The notes beneath the pieces are model-generated. The model did no database searches, had not been told where the DNA came from, and saw only the letters and a list, made by a program, of their open reading frames with translations. Positions 7,625-15,107 of a DNA stretch of 64,000 bases are shown here, piece after piece (the stretch's first letter is position 1; every line of letters starts with the position of its first letter). Origin of the DNA: Brachybacterium sillae (lineage in GTDB: Bacteria; Actinomycetota; Actinomycetes; Actinomycetales; Dermabacteraceae); contig NZ_JAFEUW010000001.1 in assembly GCF_025028335.1 (NCBI RefSeq), forward strand, positions 1,426,001-1,490,000. Direction: 5' to 3'. The translations under genes and the position numbers were made by a program.

Positions 7625-9529
7625 TCAGTGTCCGCGCGTGGGCTGGTGGGTGCGTGCGGCGCGCAGGCCGTTGAGGATGACCAGGACCTCGGCGACTTCG
7701 TGGATGAGTACGACGGCGGCCAGGCCCAGGACGCCGGTGATGGCCAGGGGTGGCAGCGCGGCGATGATGAGCAGTGACAGGACGATGTTCTGGTTGACGA
7801 TGCGCCGTCCGCGTCGGGCGTGGGCGATGGCCTGGGGCAGCAGGCGCAGGTCCTGGCCGGTGAAGGCGATGTCGGCGGACTCGATCGCGGCGTCGGAGCC
7901 GGTGGCTCCCATCGCGATCCCGACGTCGGCCGCGGCCAGGGCGGGGGCGTCGTTGATGCCGTCACCGATCATCGCGGTGGGCCGGCGCACGCTGAGCTCG
8001 CCCACGGCGGCGGACTTGCCTTCGGGGCGCAGCTCGGCGCGCACGTCGCTGATGCCGGCCTGGGCCGCGAGGGCGCGGGCGGTGCGCTCGTTGTCTCCGG
8101 TCAGCATCGTGACGTCGATGCCCTGGCCCGCCAGGGTCGTGATGACCTCGGGGACCTCGGGACGGAGCTCGTCACGCACCCCGATCGCCCCGGCGACCGC
8201 GCCGTCGCGGTGGACGACGACGACCGTCATCCCCTGGGCCTCCAGGTCACGGACCCGGTAGGTGAGGTCGCCGGGGTCGACCCAGCGGGGGCTGCCGACC
8301 AGCACTACGGCGCCGTCGACGGTGCCGTGGATTCCGTGGCCGGCTTCCTCGGTGGTGCCCTGGGCGGCGGGGATTGTAGGGGCGGCGTGGGTGACGGCGG
8401 TGGCGAGGGGGTGGGTGCTGTGCTGCTCGAGCGCGGCGGCCCAGGCCAGGACCTGTTGCTCGGTGACGTCGGCGGCGGGGACGACGGCGGTGACGGTGGG
8501 CTGGTTGCGGGTCAGGGTCCCGGTCTTGTCGAAGGCGACGTGCCCGATGTCCCCGAATCGTTCGAAGATGGCACCGCTCTTGATGATGACGCCGAACTTG
8601 CTGGCCGAGCCGACCGCGGAGACCACGGTGATCGGCACCGCGATCGCCAGCGCACACGGGGAGGCGGCCACGAGCACCACCAGGGCGCGGGTGATCCAGG
8701 TCTGCGGGTCACCGGCGAGTGAGCCGATGAGCGCGACCAGCACGGCCAGGACCAGGACGCCGGGCACGAGCGGACGGGCGATGCGGTCGGCCAGCCGGGC
8801 GCGTTGCCCCTTCTCGGCCTGGGCGCGTTCGACCAGGCTCACGATCGTGGTCAGGGAGTTGTCGGTGCCGGGCGCGGTCGCCTCGACCTGCAGGGCTCCG
8901 GCGGCGTTGATCGCCCCGGCAGACACCTCATCACCGGGGCCGACCTCGACGGGGATGGACTCACCGGTGATCGCCGAGGTGTCCACGCTGCTGTGCCCGC
9001 TGCGGACGATGCCGTCGGTGGCGATGCGCTCACCGGGCCTGATCAGCATGACCTGCCCCGCGGCCAGGTCACGGGCCGGGACGCTCGCGCTATGGCCGTC
9101 GGTGAGGACGGTGGCGCTCTGGGGCACGAGCTTGAGCAGCGCGCGCAGCCCGGCACGCGCCCGCTCCATCGCCCGGTCCTCCAAGGCCTCGGCGATGGAG
9201 TAGAGGAAGGCCAGGGCCGCGGCCTCCTCCACGTGGCCGAGGATGACCGCGCCGGTGGCGCTCATCGTCATGAGGAGCGCGATGCCGAGCTTGCCCGTGG
9301 CGAGCTTGCGCAGCGCACCGGGGACGAACGTGGAGGCCCCGAGCAGCAGACCGACCCAGAACAGCACCAGCGCCGCGCTCTGGGCGCCGGACCACTCACA
9401 GGCCAGCCCGGCGACGAACGCGACCCCCGAGGCGATGGGGATCAGGACGGCGCGGTCAGCCCACCACGGGGTCTCGTGCTCGTCGTCGGTCTCGAGCTCC
9501 TCGACGGGGGTGTGGGTGGTCGCCCTCAT
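7625..9529 (-). CDS. Heavy-metal P1B-type ATPase (Cd/Zn/Co/Pb efflux)
   Basis: 634 residues. ATP-driven export of divalent soft metals across the cytoplasmic membrane. Motifs: TGES in the actuator domain, SPC in the metal-binding helix near residue 288, DKTGTLT (phosphorylated Asp) near 333, the HP locus QHSTHPLATA, GDGINDAPAL near 521 and HEVAEVLVILN near the C-terminus. There is no N-terminal HMA domain. The SPC motif, rather than CPC, resembles the P1B-4 subgroup (Co/Zn/Cd), so the metal is uncertain. The ATG at 9529 overlaps the stop of the upstream CmtR-like gene (ATGA), so the start is taken there rather than 18 codons earlier. Expression should follow metal release of that repressor. 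Confidence 0.93.
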   Translation of the reverse strand: MRATTHTPVEELETDDEHETPWWADRAVLIPIASGVAFVAGLACEWSGAQSAALVLFWVGLLLGASTFVPGALRKLATGKLGIALLMTMSATGAVILGHVEEAAALAFLYSIAEALEDRAMERARAGLRALLKLVPQSATVLTDGHSASVPARDLAAGQVMLIRPGERIATDGIVRSGHSSVDTSAITGESIPVEVGPGDEVSAGAINAAGALQVEATAPGTDNSLTTIVSLVERAQAEKGQRARLADRIARPLVPGVLVLAVLVALIGSLAGDPQTWITRALVVLVAASPCALAIAVPITVVSAVGSASKFGVIIKSGAIFERFGDIGHVAFDKTGTLTRNQPTVTAVVPAADVTEQQVLAWAAALEQHSTHPLATAVTHAAPTIPAAQGTTEEAGHGIHGTVDGAVVLVGSPRWVDPGDLTYRVRDLEAQGMTVVVVHRDGAVAGAIGVRDELRPEVPEVITTLAGQGIDVTMLTGDNERTARALAAQAGISDVRAELRPEGKSAAVGELSVRRPTAMIGDGINDAPALAAADVGIAMGATGSDAAIESADIAFTGQDLRLLPQAIAHARRGRRIVNQNIVLSLLIIAALPPLAITGVLGLAAVVLIHEVAEVLVILNGLRAARTHQPTRGH

Positions 9530-9885
9530 GCCACGGTCCCGCTCGGGCAGCAGCCGGGCACCGTGCAGGTGGCATCCACGCACGGGGCGTTCTCATCGAC
9601 GGCCAGCGTCACCTCGACCAGCGCGGTCATCGCCGCCCCCAGGTGGGGGTCGGCGATCTCGTACCGCGTCTGGCGCCCCTCGGGCTCGGCCACGACGATG
9701 CCGCAGTCCCGCAGGCAGGTGAGGTGGTTCGACACGTTCGACCGGGTCAGGCCTAGGTCGCGGGCGAGTACCGCCGGGTAGCTCGGGCCCTCGAGGAGTG
9801 TCATGAGGATGCGGGAGCGGGTCGGGTCGGCCATCGCCCGGCCCAGCCGGTTCATCACGTCCAGCCGCGAAGCAATAGTCAGCAT
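9526..9885 (-). CDS. cmtR: ArsR-family Cd/Pb-sensing repressor, CmtR-like
   Basis: 119 residues, winged-helix ArsR/SmtB repressor. The recognition helix region is LTRSNVSNHLTCLRDCG. Cys57, Cys61 and Cys102 fall at exactly the positions of the three ligands of Mycobacterium tuberculosis CmtR, which senses Cd(II) and Pb(II); three further cysteines follow in the tail TCTVPGCC. It is cotranscribed with the P1B ATPase (4-nt overlap), which it should repress. A TATGGT hexamer lies 6 nt before the ATG, so the transcript is probably leaderless. The metal is an inference from ligand conservation and is strong for thiophilic metals. Confidence 0.9.
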   Translation of the reverse strand: MLTIASRLDVMNRLGRAMADPTRSRILMTLLEGPSYPAVLARDLGLTRSNVSNHLTCLRDCGIVVAEPEGRQTRYEIADPHLGAAMTALVEVTLAVDENAPCVDATCTVPGCCPSGTVA

Positions 9886-9963
9886 GCGCTGACCATACAG
9901 AACCTGCTGACCTCTCGTGTGTGGCTCCCGCTACTGATATCTGCATAGGTGTATGATCGTGGC
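9886..9963. promoter_or_regulatory. Divergent promoters/operators of the two ArsR-type repressors
   Basis: 78 bp between the divergent start codons. Minus strand: TATGGT at 9897-9892, then 6 nt, then ATG (9885). Plus strand: TATGAT at 9952-9957, then 6 nt, then ATG (9964). Both starts therefore look leaderless. GCTGACC occurs twice (9888-9894 and 9907-9913), a candidate CmtR site over the leftward promoter. The AT-rich imperfect dyad GATATCTGCATAGGTGTATG (9936-9955) covers the rightward -10 and is a candidate operator for the SmtB-like protein. Confidence 0.6.
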
Positions 9964-10338
9964 ATGAGTGTGACGCCGTTGGATTCGTGTCAGGTCACCG
10001 CCGTCCATCCGGAGAAGGTGGCGCTGACCCGGGAGAGGATCCCCGACGAGGGCGAGGCCGGCAGGTTGGCCGGGCTGTTCAAGCTCCTGGGGGACCCGCG
10101 CCGTGCCCGGGTGCTGTATGCGTTGCTGGAGGCCGGCGAGCTGTGCGTGTGTGACCTGGCGGCGTCGGTCGATGTCGCGGAGGCGTCGGTGTCCCAGGTG
10201 CTGCGGGTGCTGCGTACCGCTGGGGTGGTCGAGAACCGCCGGGAGGGGCGGATGGTGTACTACCGCCTCGCTGACGGGCATGTGCGGATGCTGCTGGACG
10301 TCTCCCGTGAGCACGCCCGCCACGAGGGGCAGGGCTGA
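9964..10338 (+). CDS. ArsR/SmtB-family metal sensor (SmtB/CadC hybrid site)
   Basis: 124 residues. Winged-helix repressor with the alpha3 motif ELCVCDLA (Cys61, Cys63) plus Cys9 in the N-terminal extension, as in CadC, and a complete alpha5 site Asp104, His106, His117, His120 in the SmtB/CzrA arrangement. Having both sites predicts response to Zn(II) through alpha5 and to Cd/Pb through the thiolates. Its stop overlaps the ATG of the CDF exporter gene, its probable target. The ATG at 9964 is preferred over an upstream GTG at 9949 because a TATGAT -10 hexamer overlaps the latter and the spacing fits a leaderless start. Confidence 0.9.
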   Translation: MSVTPLDSCQVTAVHPEKVALTRERIPDEGEAGRLAGLFKLLGDPRRARVLYALLEAGELCVCDLAASVDVAEASVSQVLRVLRTAGVVENRREGRMVYYRLADGHVRMLLDVSREHARHEGQG

Positions 10339-11249
10339 TGGGGGCGGGACACAGCCATGCCCCGGCGACCGGGCATGCCGGTGGCCGCTACCGTCGGCGG
10401 CTGGCGGGGGCGTTCGCCCTGACGGCGGGCTTCTTCCTGATCGAGCTGGTCGCGGGGCTGGTGTCGGGGTCGTTGGCGCTGCTGTCGGATGCCGGGCACA
10501 TGGCTGCCGATGTGGTCGTGCTGGGTGCGGCGCTGCTGGCGACGCGCATCGCGAGCCGGCCGGACTCCACGGGGCGACGCACCTATGGCTCCTACCGGGC
10601 CGAGGTGTTCGCCTCGGCGTTGGCGGTGCTGGCGATGCTCGCGGTCGGGGTGTACGTGGTGGTCGAGGCCATCAGCCGGCTGGGCGACGCGCCGGAGGTG
10701 GCCTCCGGCGCCATGCTCGCGGTCGGCTTCGCCGGCCTGGTGATCAACATCATCTCCATGCTGCTGCTGCGCAGCGGGGCCAAGGACAGCCTGAACGTCA
10801 AGGGCGCCTACTACGAGGTGATCGCCGACGCCGCCGGGTCGGTGGGTGCCATGGTCGCCGGCGTGCTGATCATCCTCACCGGCCAGCCGATCTGGGACGT
10901 CGTGGTCGCGGCGCTCATCGCGGTCTTCGTCATCATCCGGGCGGTGGTTCTGGGCAGGCAGGTGATCGCGGTGCTGGGCCAGCACGCCCCGGAAGGGGTG
11001 GACCCGGAGGACGTCGCCGGTGACCTGGGCGCGGTCGAGGGGGTGGAGGAGGTCCACGACCTGCACCTGTGGACCCTGACGTCGGGGATGAACGTGGCCA
11101 CGGCCCACCTGGTCGCTGACCAGGGCGCGGACCACGGCGCCGTGCTTGCCGGCGCGCGCCGGGTGCTGCGCGACCGTTACGGTATCGCCCATGCCACCTT
11201 GCAGGTGGAGGGCGCCGGCAGCGACGGCTGTCACGACCTGAGCTGGTAG
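10338..11249 (+). CDS. Cation diffusion facilitator (Zn/Cd exporter, CzcD/ZitB type)
   Basis: 303 residues. Six-TM proton-coupled divalent metal exporter. The His-rich N-terminus (MGAGHSHAPATGHAGG) precedes TM1; TM2 holds the HxxxD metal site (LLSDAGHMAADVV, near residue 54), and TM5 the paired SVGAMVAGVLI region. The C-terminal cytoplasmic domain, with EEVHDLHLWTLTSG, is the dimeric metal-sensing fold of CDF proteins. The ATG at 10338 overlaps the stop of the SmtB-like gene, so the two are translationally coupled. Zinc is the most likely substrate, with cadmium and cobalt possible. Length and motifs are normal. Confidence 0.93.
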   Translation: MGAGHSHAPATGHAGGRYRRRLAGAFALTAGFFLIELVAGLVSGSLALLSDAGHMAADVVVLGAALLATRIASRPDSTGRRTYGSYRAEVFASALAVLAMLAVGVYVVVEAISRLGDAPEVASGAMLAVGFAGLVINIISMLLLRSGAKDSLNVKGAYYEVIADAAGSVGAMVAGVLIILTGQPIWDVVVAALIAVFVIIRAVVLGRQVIAVLGQHAPEGVDPEDVAGDLGAVEGVEEVHDLHLWTLTSGMNVATAHLVADQGADHGAVLAGARRVLRDRYGIAHATLQVEGAGSDGCHDLSW

Positions 11250-11313
11250 CACTCGGCACGGAAGCCCGCTCGCGAGAGCCGCACATGCTTGAGCAACGTC
11301 TTAGGAGCGCGCG

Positions 11314-11453
11314 ATGACCGCGAAGCACGGCAAGGGCCCCGGGCCGGACGAGGGCCAGCGGCCGGCCCGGCGCGGGGTGGTGCTCACCCTGCTGGGATCG
11401 GTCTGGTCGCCGCGGCTTACGTGGTGACGATCGTGGTCATGGTGGTGCGGTGA
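11314..11453 (+). pseudogene. Small single-TM membrane protein, apparent frameshift
   Basis: The ATG at 11314 opens MTAKHGKGPGPDEGQRPARR and then GVVLTLLG; the frame then changes to WSPRLTW and stops at 11427. A one-base change of frame at about 11397 restores IGLVAAAYVVTIVVMVVR and a stop at 11451-11453, giving a plausible 46-residue protein with a basic head and one membrane helix. The missing base in the GGGATC run may be a mutation or a sequence error. It lies 64 nt downstream of the CDF gene on the same strand. Function not recognised. Confidence 0.45.
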
Positions 11454-11724
11454 CGCGGCCCAAACGGACCGCGGCCTCATGGCGGCGCCGCAAGGCGGTC
11501 ATCGCGTCGTCCAGTGCTGTCCTCGTCGGGTCGAGCACGTAGAGGTCGTGAAGACGTCCAGATATAGGCCTGGGACGGGAGTTCTTGCATCGACTGAACT
11601 CCCCGGTGGTTGCAGGTCCGATACGCAGGGGTGCCAGTAAGTAGGGCTGATCGGCGCCCATTTTCTTGTCTCGCGCCCCGGGGCGAGGCGGTCCCCTATC
11701 GGTGTCCCTGTGTGCGGGGCAGGT
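11454..11724. other. Gene-free spacer between small ORF and merA
   Basis: 271 bp between a rightward small gene and the leftward merA. An open frame on the minus strand (11437-11661) lacks recognisable features and overlaps the small gene, so I do not call it. No strong hairpin was seen. Confidence 0.4.
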
Positions 11725-13173
11725 TCACGCCGCGCAGCAGGAGAGCTTGGCGATGTCGGTGGTGAAGGCCTGCGCGGTGAGCTTGAGGCCTTCGGCCATG
11801 GTCAGGTAGGGGCTCCAGAGGTTGGCGACCTGGCTGGTGGTCATGCCGGCCTCGAGCATGTAGACCCCGGCGGCGGCGAGGTCGCCGGCGTCCTGGGCCA
11901 GGGCGGTAATGCCGATGATGCGGCCGGTGTCGGCGTCGGTGACCATCTTGATGAACCCGCGGGTGTCGCGGTTGACGATCGCGCGTGGGACGTGCGCGAG
12001 TGACAGGACACGGCTGTCGTAGCGGATCCCGGCAGCGGAGGCCTGCCGTTCGGTCATCCCGACGGCGGCCAGGGCGGGGCTGGTGAACACGACCCGGGGC
12101 AGGTGGCGGTAGTCGACCTCGAGGCCGGCGCCGGTGAGGGCGTTGTCGGCGACGAGGGCGCCGTGGGCCGCGGCGACGTACACGAACTGACGGTGGGCGG
12201 TGACGTCACCGGCAGCCCAGACGCGCGGGTTGGTGCTGCGCAGATGGCTGTCGACGACCACCTCGCCGTGGTCGCCGGTGCGCACGTCGACGGTGTCGAG
12301 ACCGAGCGTGGCGGTGACCGGGCGGCGCCCGGTGGCGACGAGTACCTCGGCCGCCCGGACTTCCTGTGAGCCGTCAGTGGTGGTGGCAGTGACCGTGACC
12401 TCGCCGGTGGCCGGGTCGCGGCGGACCGCGCTGGGCACCGCGCCGCGGATGATCTGGATGCCTTCGTCCGTGAAGATCTCATCCAGGGCGGTGGACGCCT
12501 CGGGTTCTTCCTGGGACGCCAGCCGTGAGCGGACCAGCATGGTGACCCGGACGCCGAGCCGAGCGAAGAGCTGGGCCTGCTCCATCGCGACGTAGCCGCC
12601 GCCGATGACCAGCAGCGACTCCGGGACGTGGTCCAGTTCCATCGCGGTGGTCGAGGTCAGGTAACCGGCCTCCTGCAGGCCGGGGACCGGCGGCGCCCAG
12701 GGCCTGGAGCCGGTGGCGATGAGGTAGTGTGCGGCCCGGACCGTCTCCACCGTGCCGTCAGGGCCGGTGACGCGCAGTGCCGGCTCGCTGGGTGTGCCGA
12801 CGAACGTGGCGTCCCCGGGGTGGAGATCCCATCCGTACTCGGTGGCCAGGTCCAGGTACTTCTCGCCACGCAGTGACCCGACGAGCCGATCCTTGCCGGC
12901 GATCAAGGCGGGCATGTCGACCGGCCGGACTTCGGGGAGCGGCAGGCCGGGGAACCGGGAGGCGTCGAGTGTGACGTGGCGGGCCTCGGCGGTCGCGAGC
13001 AAGGCCTTGGAGGGCACGCACCCGGTGTTCACGCAGGTACCGCCGACGGTGCCACGCTCGATCATCACCACCCGTCTGCCGAGGTTGGTGGCGCGGATCG
13101 CGGCCGCGAACGCCGCCCCACCGGACCCGATCATTGCCAGGTCATACGACCTGCTGTTAGCCGTTGCCGTCAT
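11725..13173 (-). CDS. merA: Mercuric reductase MerA
   Basis: 482 residues, FAD- and NADPH-dependent reduction of Hg(II) to volatile Hg(0) in the cytosol. Rossmann GSGGAAFAAA near residue 17, redox-active disulfide CVNTGC (Cys47, Cys52), NAD(P) site LVIGGGYVAMEQAQLFARLG, FAD-binding VWAAGDVT and the C-terminal vicinal cysteines CC (479-480) that hand Hg(II) to the active site distinguish it from lipoamide dehydrogenase. The NmerA (HMA) domain is absent, as in many Gram-positive enzymes. The ATG at 13171-13173 is preceded by GGAGGAGTT; two upstream in-frame ATGs are less likely because the operator lies there. No merT/P/C or merB is visible here. Confidence 0.93.
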   Translation of the reverse strand: MTATANSRSYDLAMIGSGGAAFAAAIRATNLGRRVVMIERGTVGGTCVNTGCVPSKALLATAEARHVTLDASRFPGLPLPEVRPVDMPALIAGKDRLVGSLRGEKYLDLATEYGWDLHPGDATFVGTPSEPALRVTGPDGTVETVRAAHYLIATGSRPWAPPVPGLQEAGYLTSTTAMELDHVPESLLVIGGGYVAMEQAQLFARLGVRVTMLVRSRLASQEEPEASTALDEIFTDEGIQIIRGAVPSAVRRDPATGEVTVTATTTDGSQEVRAAEVLVATGRRPVTATLGLDTVDVRTGDHGEVVVDSHLRSTNPRVWAAGDVTAHRQFVYVAAAHGALVADNALTGAGLEVDYRHLPRVVFTSPALAAVGMTERQASAAGIRYDSRVLSLAHVPRAIVNRDTRGFIKMVTDADTGRIIGITALAQDAGDLAAAGVYMLEAGMTTSQVANLWSPYLTMAEGLKLTAQAFTTDIAKLSCCAA

Positions 13174-13201
13174 GAACTCCTCCTTCATCGCCCTCAGGAT
13201 C

Positions 13202-13225
13202 GACCTTCCAGTGCACTGGAAGGTC
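13202..13225. promoter_or_regulatory. MerR-family operator within divergent merA/merR promoter
   Basis: A perfect 24-bp palindrome built on ACCTTCCAGTGCACTGGAAG. On the minus strand TTGACC (-35) starts at its edge and an acceptable -10 lies about 19-20 bp on, the stretched spacing that MerR-family activators untwist. It drives merA and overlaps the start region of the regulator gene, so autoregulation is expected. Confidence 0.85.
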
Positions 13226-13244
13226 AAGGGGGAGAATGAGTGGC

Positions 13245-13634
13245 ATGCGGATCGGTGAGGTGGCTCGGGCGTCGGGCACGACGAGCAAGACCCTGCGGTA
13301 CTACGAGGAGGTCGGGCTGCTACCCGCCGCGGACCGCACCCCGGTGGGCTACCGGGACTACGGCGCCGAGGTGCTCGACCGGCTGGACTTCATCCGCCGG
13401 GGGCAAGCGGCCGGGCTGACCCTGGCCCAGATCGGTCAGGTGCTGGACATCCGCGACCGGGGGCAGGCCCCCTGCCGGCACGTCACCGACCTGCTCGACA
13501 CCCGCCTTGATGTGATCGACCGGCAACTCGCCGAGCTCGCGCAGCTACGCACCACGATCGCCGACCTGCGCGAGGACGCCGCCGCCGGCGACCCGGCCAC
13601 GTGCTCCCCCGAGGATGTCTGCCGCTACCTGTGA
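13245..13634 (+). CDS. MerR-family heavy-metal-responsive regulator
   Basis: 129 residues. N-terminal winged HTH (MRIGEVARASGTTSKTLRYY), dimerisation coiled coil (DTRLDVIDRQLAELAQL) and metal-binding cysteines Cys77, Cys120 and Cys126 (APCRHV, ATCSPEDVCRYL). The pattern C…C-x5-C resembles Hg/Zn/Pb members; with merA divergent, Hg(II) is most likely. An ATG at 13236 is 9 nt upstream in frame, but GGGGGAG lies only 1 nt before it and 10 nt before the ATG at 13245, so the latter is chosen. Activates merA by twisting the palindromic promoter at 13202-13225. Confidence 0.88.
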   Translation: MRIGEVARASGTTSKTLRYYEEVGLLPAADRTPVGYRDYGAEVLDRLDFIRRGQAAGLTLAQIGQVLDIRDRGQAPCRHVTDLLDTRLDVIDRQLAELAQLRTTIADLREDAAAGDPATCSPEDVCRYL

Positions 13635-13743
13635 CACCGAAGTTCACGGGCCCGTGGCAGCGCATGGCGGCCCACTCTGTTGCGTTGGGGTGTTAGCTAA
13701 GAGGCCTCGCCGAGGGCAGGGCCCGCAGCTCACCGAGGAACCG

Positions 13744-14220
13744 GTGGCGAATGCGCCGGCGCCGGCGGCGATTCCCGCCACGAACGACGACCTGTCCGGT
13801 GCTCTCTCGTGGATCGGGGCGTACGCGAAGCAGAACAAGCACAGGCTCCCCGCCGAGGCGTACGTCTCAATCCTCGAGTCGTGCCAGGTCCTGGACGCCG
13901 TCACGGAGGCGGAGCGACGAGAGCCGTCGGGCGACGCGCGGCTGCAGTACGAGCTCGGGGCCCTTGTACGGGAGTACTTCCCTGCGGTTCTGAGGGGCTA
14001 CCTCGCGATTCCGGCAGGAATGGTGGAGGTCCGCCAGTCGAACGGTCGCACCGCGAATGAAGAGCTGGTCGAGCAGCTGCACCTCCTCTCGGGGCAAGCC
14101 GAAGCTCTGCACTCCAGCCGGCACAGTCACATGTCTTCGCAGCTGGCGACGACCGGGAACTTCCTGCGGGAGAAGTTCGGGCGCCGGCAGCAGGGTGCTT
14201 TCGACTTCGGCGTCGAGTGA
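13744..14220 (+). CDS. Hypothetical helical protein
   Basis: 158 residues from the GTG at 13744 (GAGGA 5 nt upstream); the frame is open further back into the merR gene, so the start is uncertain. No catalytic motif recognised. The sequence is mostly predicted helix: DLSGALSWIGAYAKQNKHRL, LQYELGALVREYFPAVLRGY, EELVEQLHLLSGQAEALHSS, and it ends in a basic then FDFGVE tail. Similar arrangements (…YFP..L..YLA-IP…) occur in uncharacterised actinobacterial proteins. It is downstream of the MerR gene and not obviously linked to metals; it may be an island passenger. Confidence 0.6.
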   Translation: MANAPAPAAIPATNDDLSGALSWIGAYAKQNKHRLPAEAYVSILESCQVLDAVTEAERREPSGDARLQYELGALVREYFPAVLRGYLAIPAGMVEVRQSNGRTANEELVEQLHLLSGQAEALHSSRHSHMSSQLATTGNFLREKFGRRQQGAFDFGVE

Positions 14221-14287
14221 GTTAGAGATTCCGCGGATAGGCGCGTCGTTACTTCGTGCTCGCCGTCGCCCTGTGGGTTCGCCGAGT

Positions 14288-15091
14288 TTAGTTCAGCGCG
14301 CGCGTCGACTCGGGGATCACGCCGTCGGCGTAGAGGCTCTTCGCGACGTCCTGCAGCGCGGTGAGCGCCACGCGCTGGGTGGTGGGTCCGTAGGAGATGC
14401 GGGCGACGCCGAGCGCCTGGTACTCGGCCGCGCTGAGCGCTCCAGGCAGGCCGATGACGCTGACCTTGCGCTCCCCGATACCCTCGACGAGCTGTCGGGT
14501 GACGTCGGCGTCGAGCACGCCGGGGACGAAGATGAGGTCGGCGCCTGCGTCGAGGTAGGCCCGTCCGCGCTCGATCGCATCGGCAATGGACTCCTCGACG
14601 GGACGGTCGCCGCCGCGCACGATGGCGTCGGTGCGGGCGTTGAGCGCGAACGGCACGCCCTCGGCCTCACCGGCGGCGACGACGGCCTCGACGCGCGCCG
14701 TGGCTTCGCCGAGCGGCCGCAGCCGGTCCTCGATGTTCGCCCCGACGATGCCCACGCCGATGGCGCGGCGGGTGGTCTCGCCGGTGTCCTCGTAGCCGTC
14801 GTCGAGGTCCGCGGTGACGGGGATGTCACCGGCTGCTTCGACGATGCGGCCGACCATGTCCAGCGTGATGTCGAACGGGATGGTCCCGTCCGCGTAGCCG
14901 AAGGTCGCGGCGATCGAGTGGCCGGCCGTGGCGATCGCCTTGGTCTCCGGCAGGGCGAGGATCGCCTTGGCGGAGACGACGTCCCACACGTTCACCACCC
15001 GGAGGATCTCCGGGGCCGCGTGCAGGGCTGAGAGGGTGCGTGCGCGGTCGGCCGGGGACGTGGTGGGCTGGTTGGAAGGCTGCGAGGTCAT
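14288..15091 (-). CDS. Isocitrate lyase/PEP mutase superfamily protein
   Basis: 267 residues. PEP phosphonomutase-like TIM barrel: VVNVWDVVSAKAILALP near the N-terminus (the WDxxSA motif), SIAATFGYADG, the metal-site motif TADLDDGYED and ANIEDR, then NARTDAIVRGG. It lacks the catalytic KKCGH loop of isocitrate/methylisocitrate lyase (the equivalent stretch reads IEDRLRPLGEA), so it is not a second PrpB; possible activities are C-C or P-C bond lyase on an unknown alpha-hydroxy/keto acid. The ATG at 15091 is used because TACACT ends 7 nt upstream (leaderless). It stands alone, between the metal island and an IS5-type remnant. Confidence 0.85.
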   Translation of the reverse strand: MTSQPSNQPTTSPADRARTLSALHAAPEILRVVNVWDVVSAKAILALPETKAIATAGHSIAATFGYADGTIPFDITLDMVGRIVEAAGDIPVTADLDDGYEDTGETTRRAIGVGIVGANIEDRLRPLGEATARVEAVVAAGEAEGVPFALNARTDAIVRGGDRPVEESIADAIERGRAYLDAGADLIFVPGVLDADVTRQLVEGIGERKVSVIGLPGALSAAEYQALGVARISYGPTTQRVALTALQDVAKSLYADGVIPESTRALN

Positions 15092-15098
15092 GTCGGCC

Positions 15099-15104
15099 AG
15101 TGTA
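15099..15104 (-). promoter_or_regulatory. -10 element, leaderless PEP-mutase-family gene
   Basis: TACACT on the minus strand, 7 nt before the ATG at 15091. Same architecture as other leaderless starts in this window. It abuts the IS5-type end at about 15108. Confidence 0.45.
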
Positions 15105-15107
15105 GGG

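Noticed and set aside
11437-11661. Possible 74-residue leftward gene
   Set aside because: Overlaps the small membrane gene, no ribosome binding site, no family features.
14288-15091. Second methylisocitrate lyase
   Set aside because: The protein belongs to the superfamily but lacks the catalytic KKCGH/KRCGH loop.
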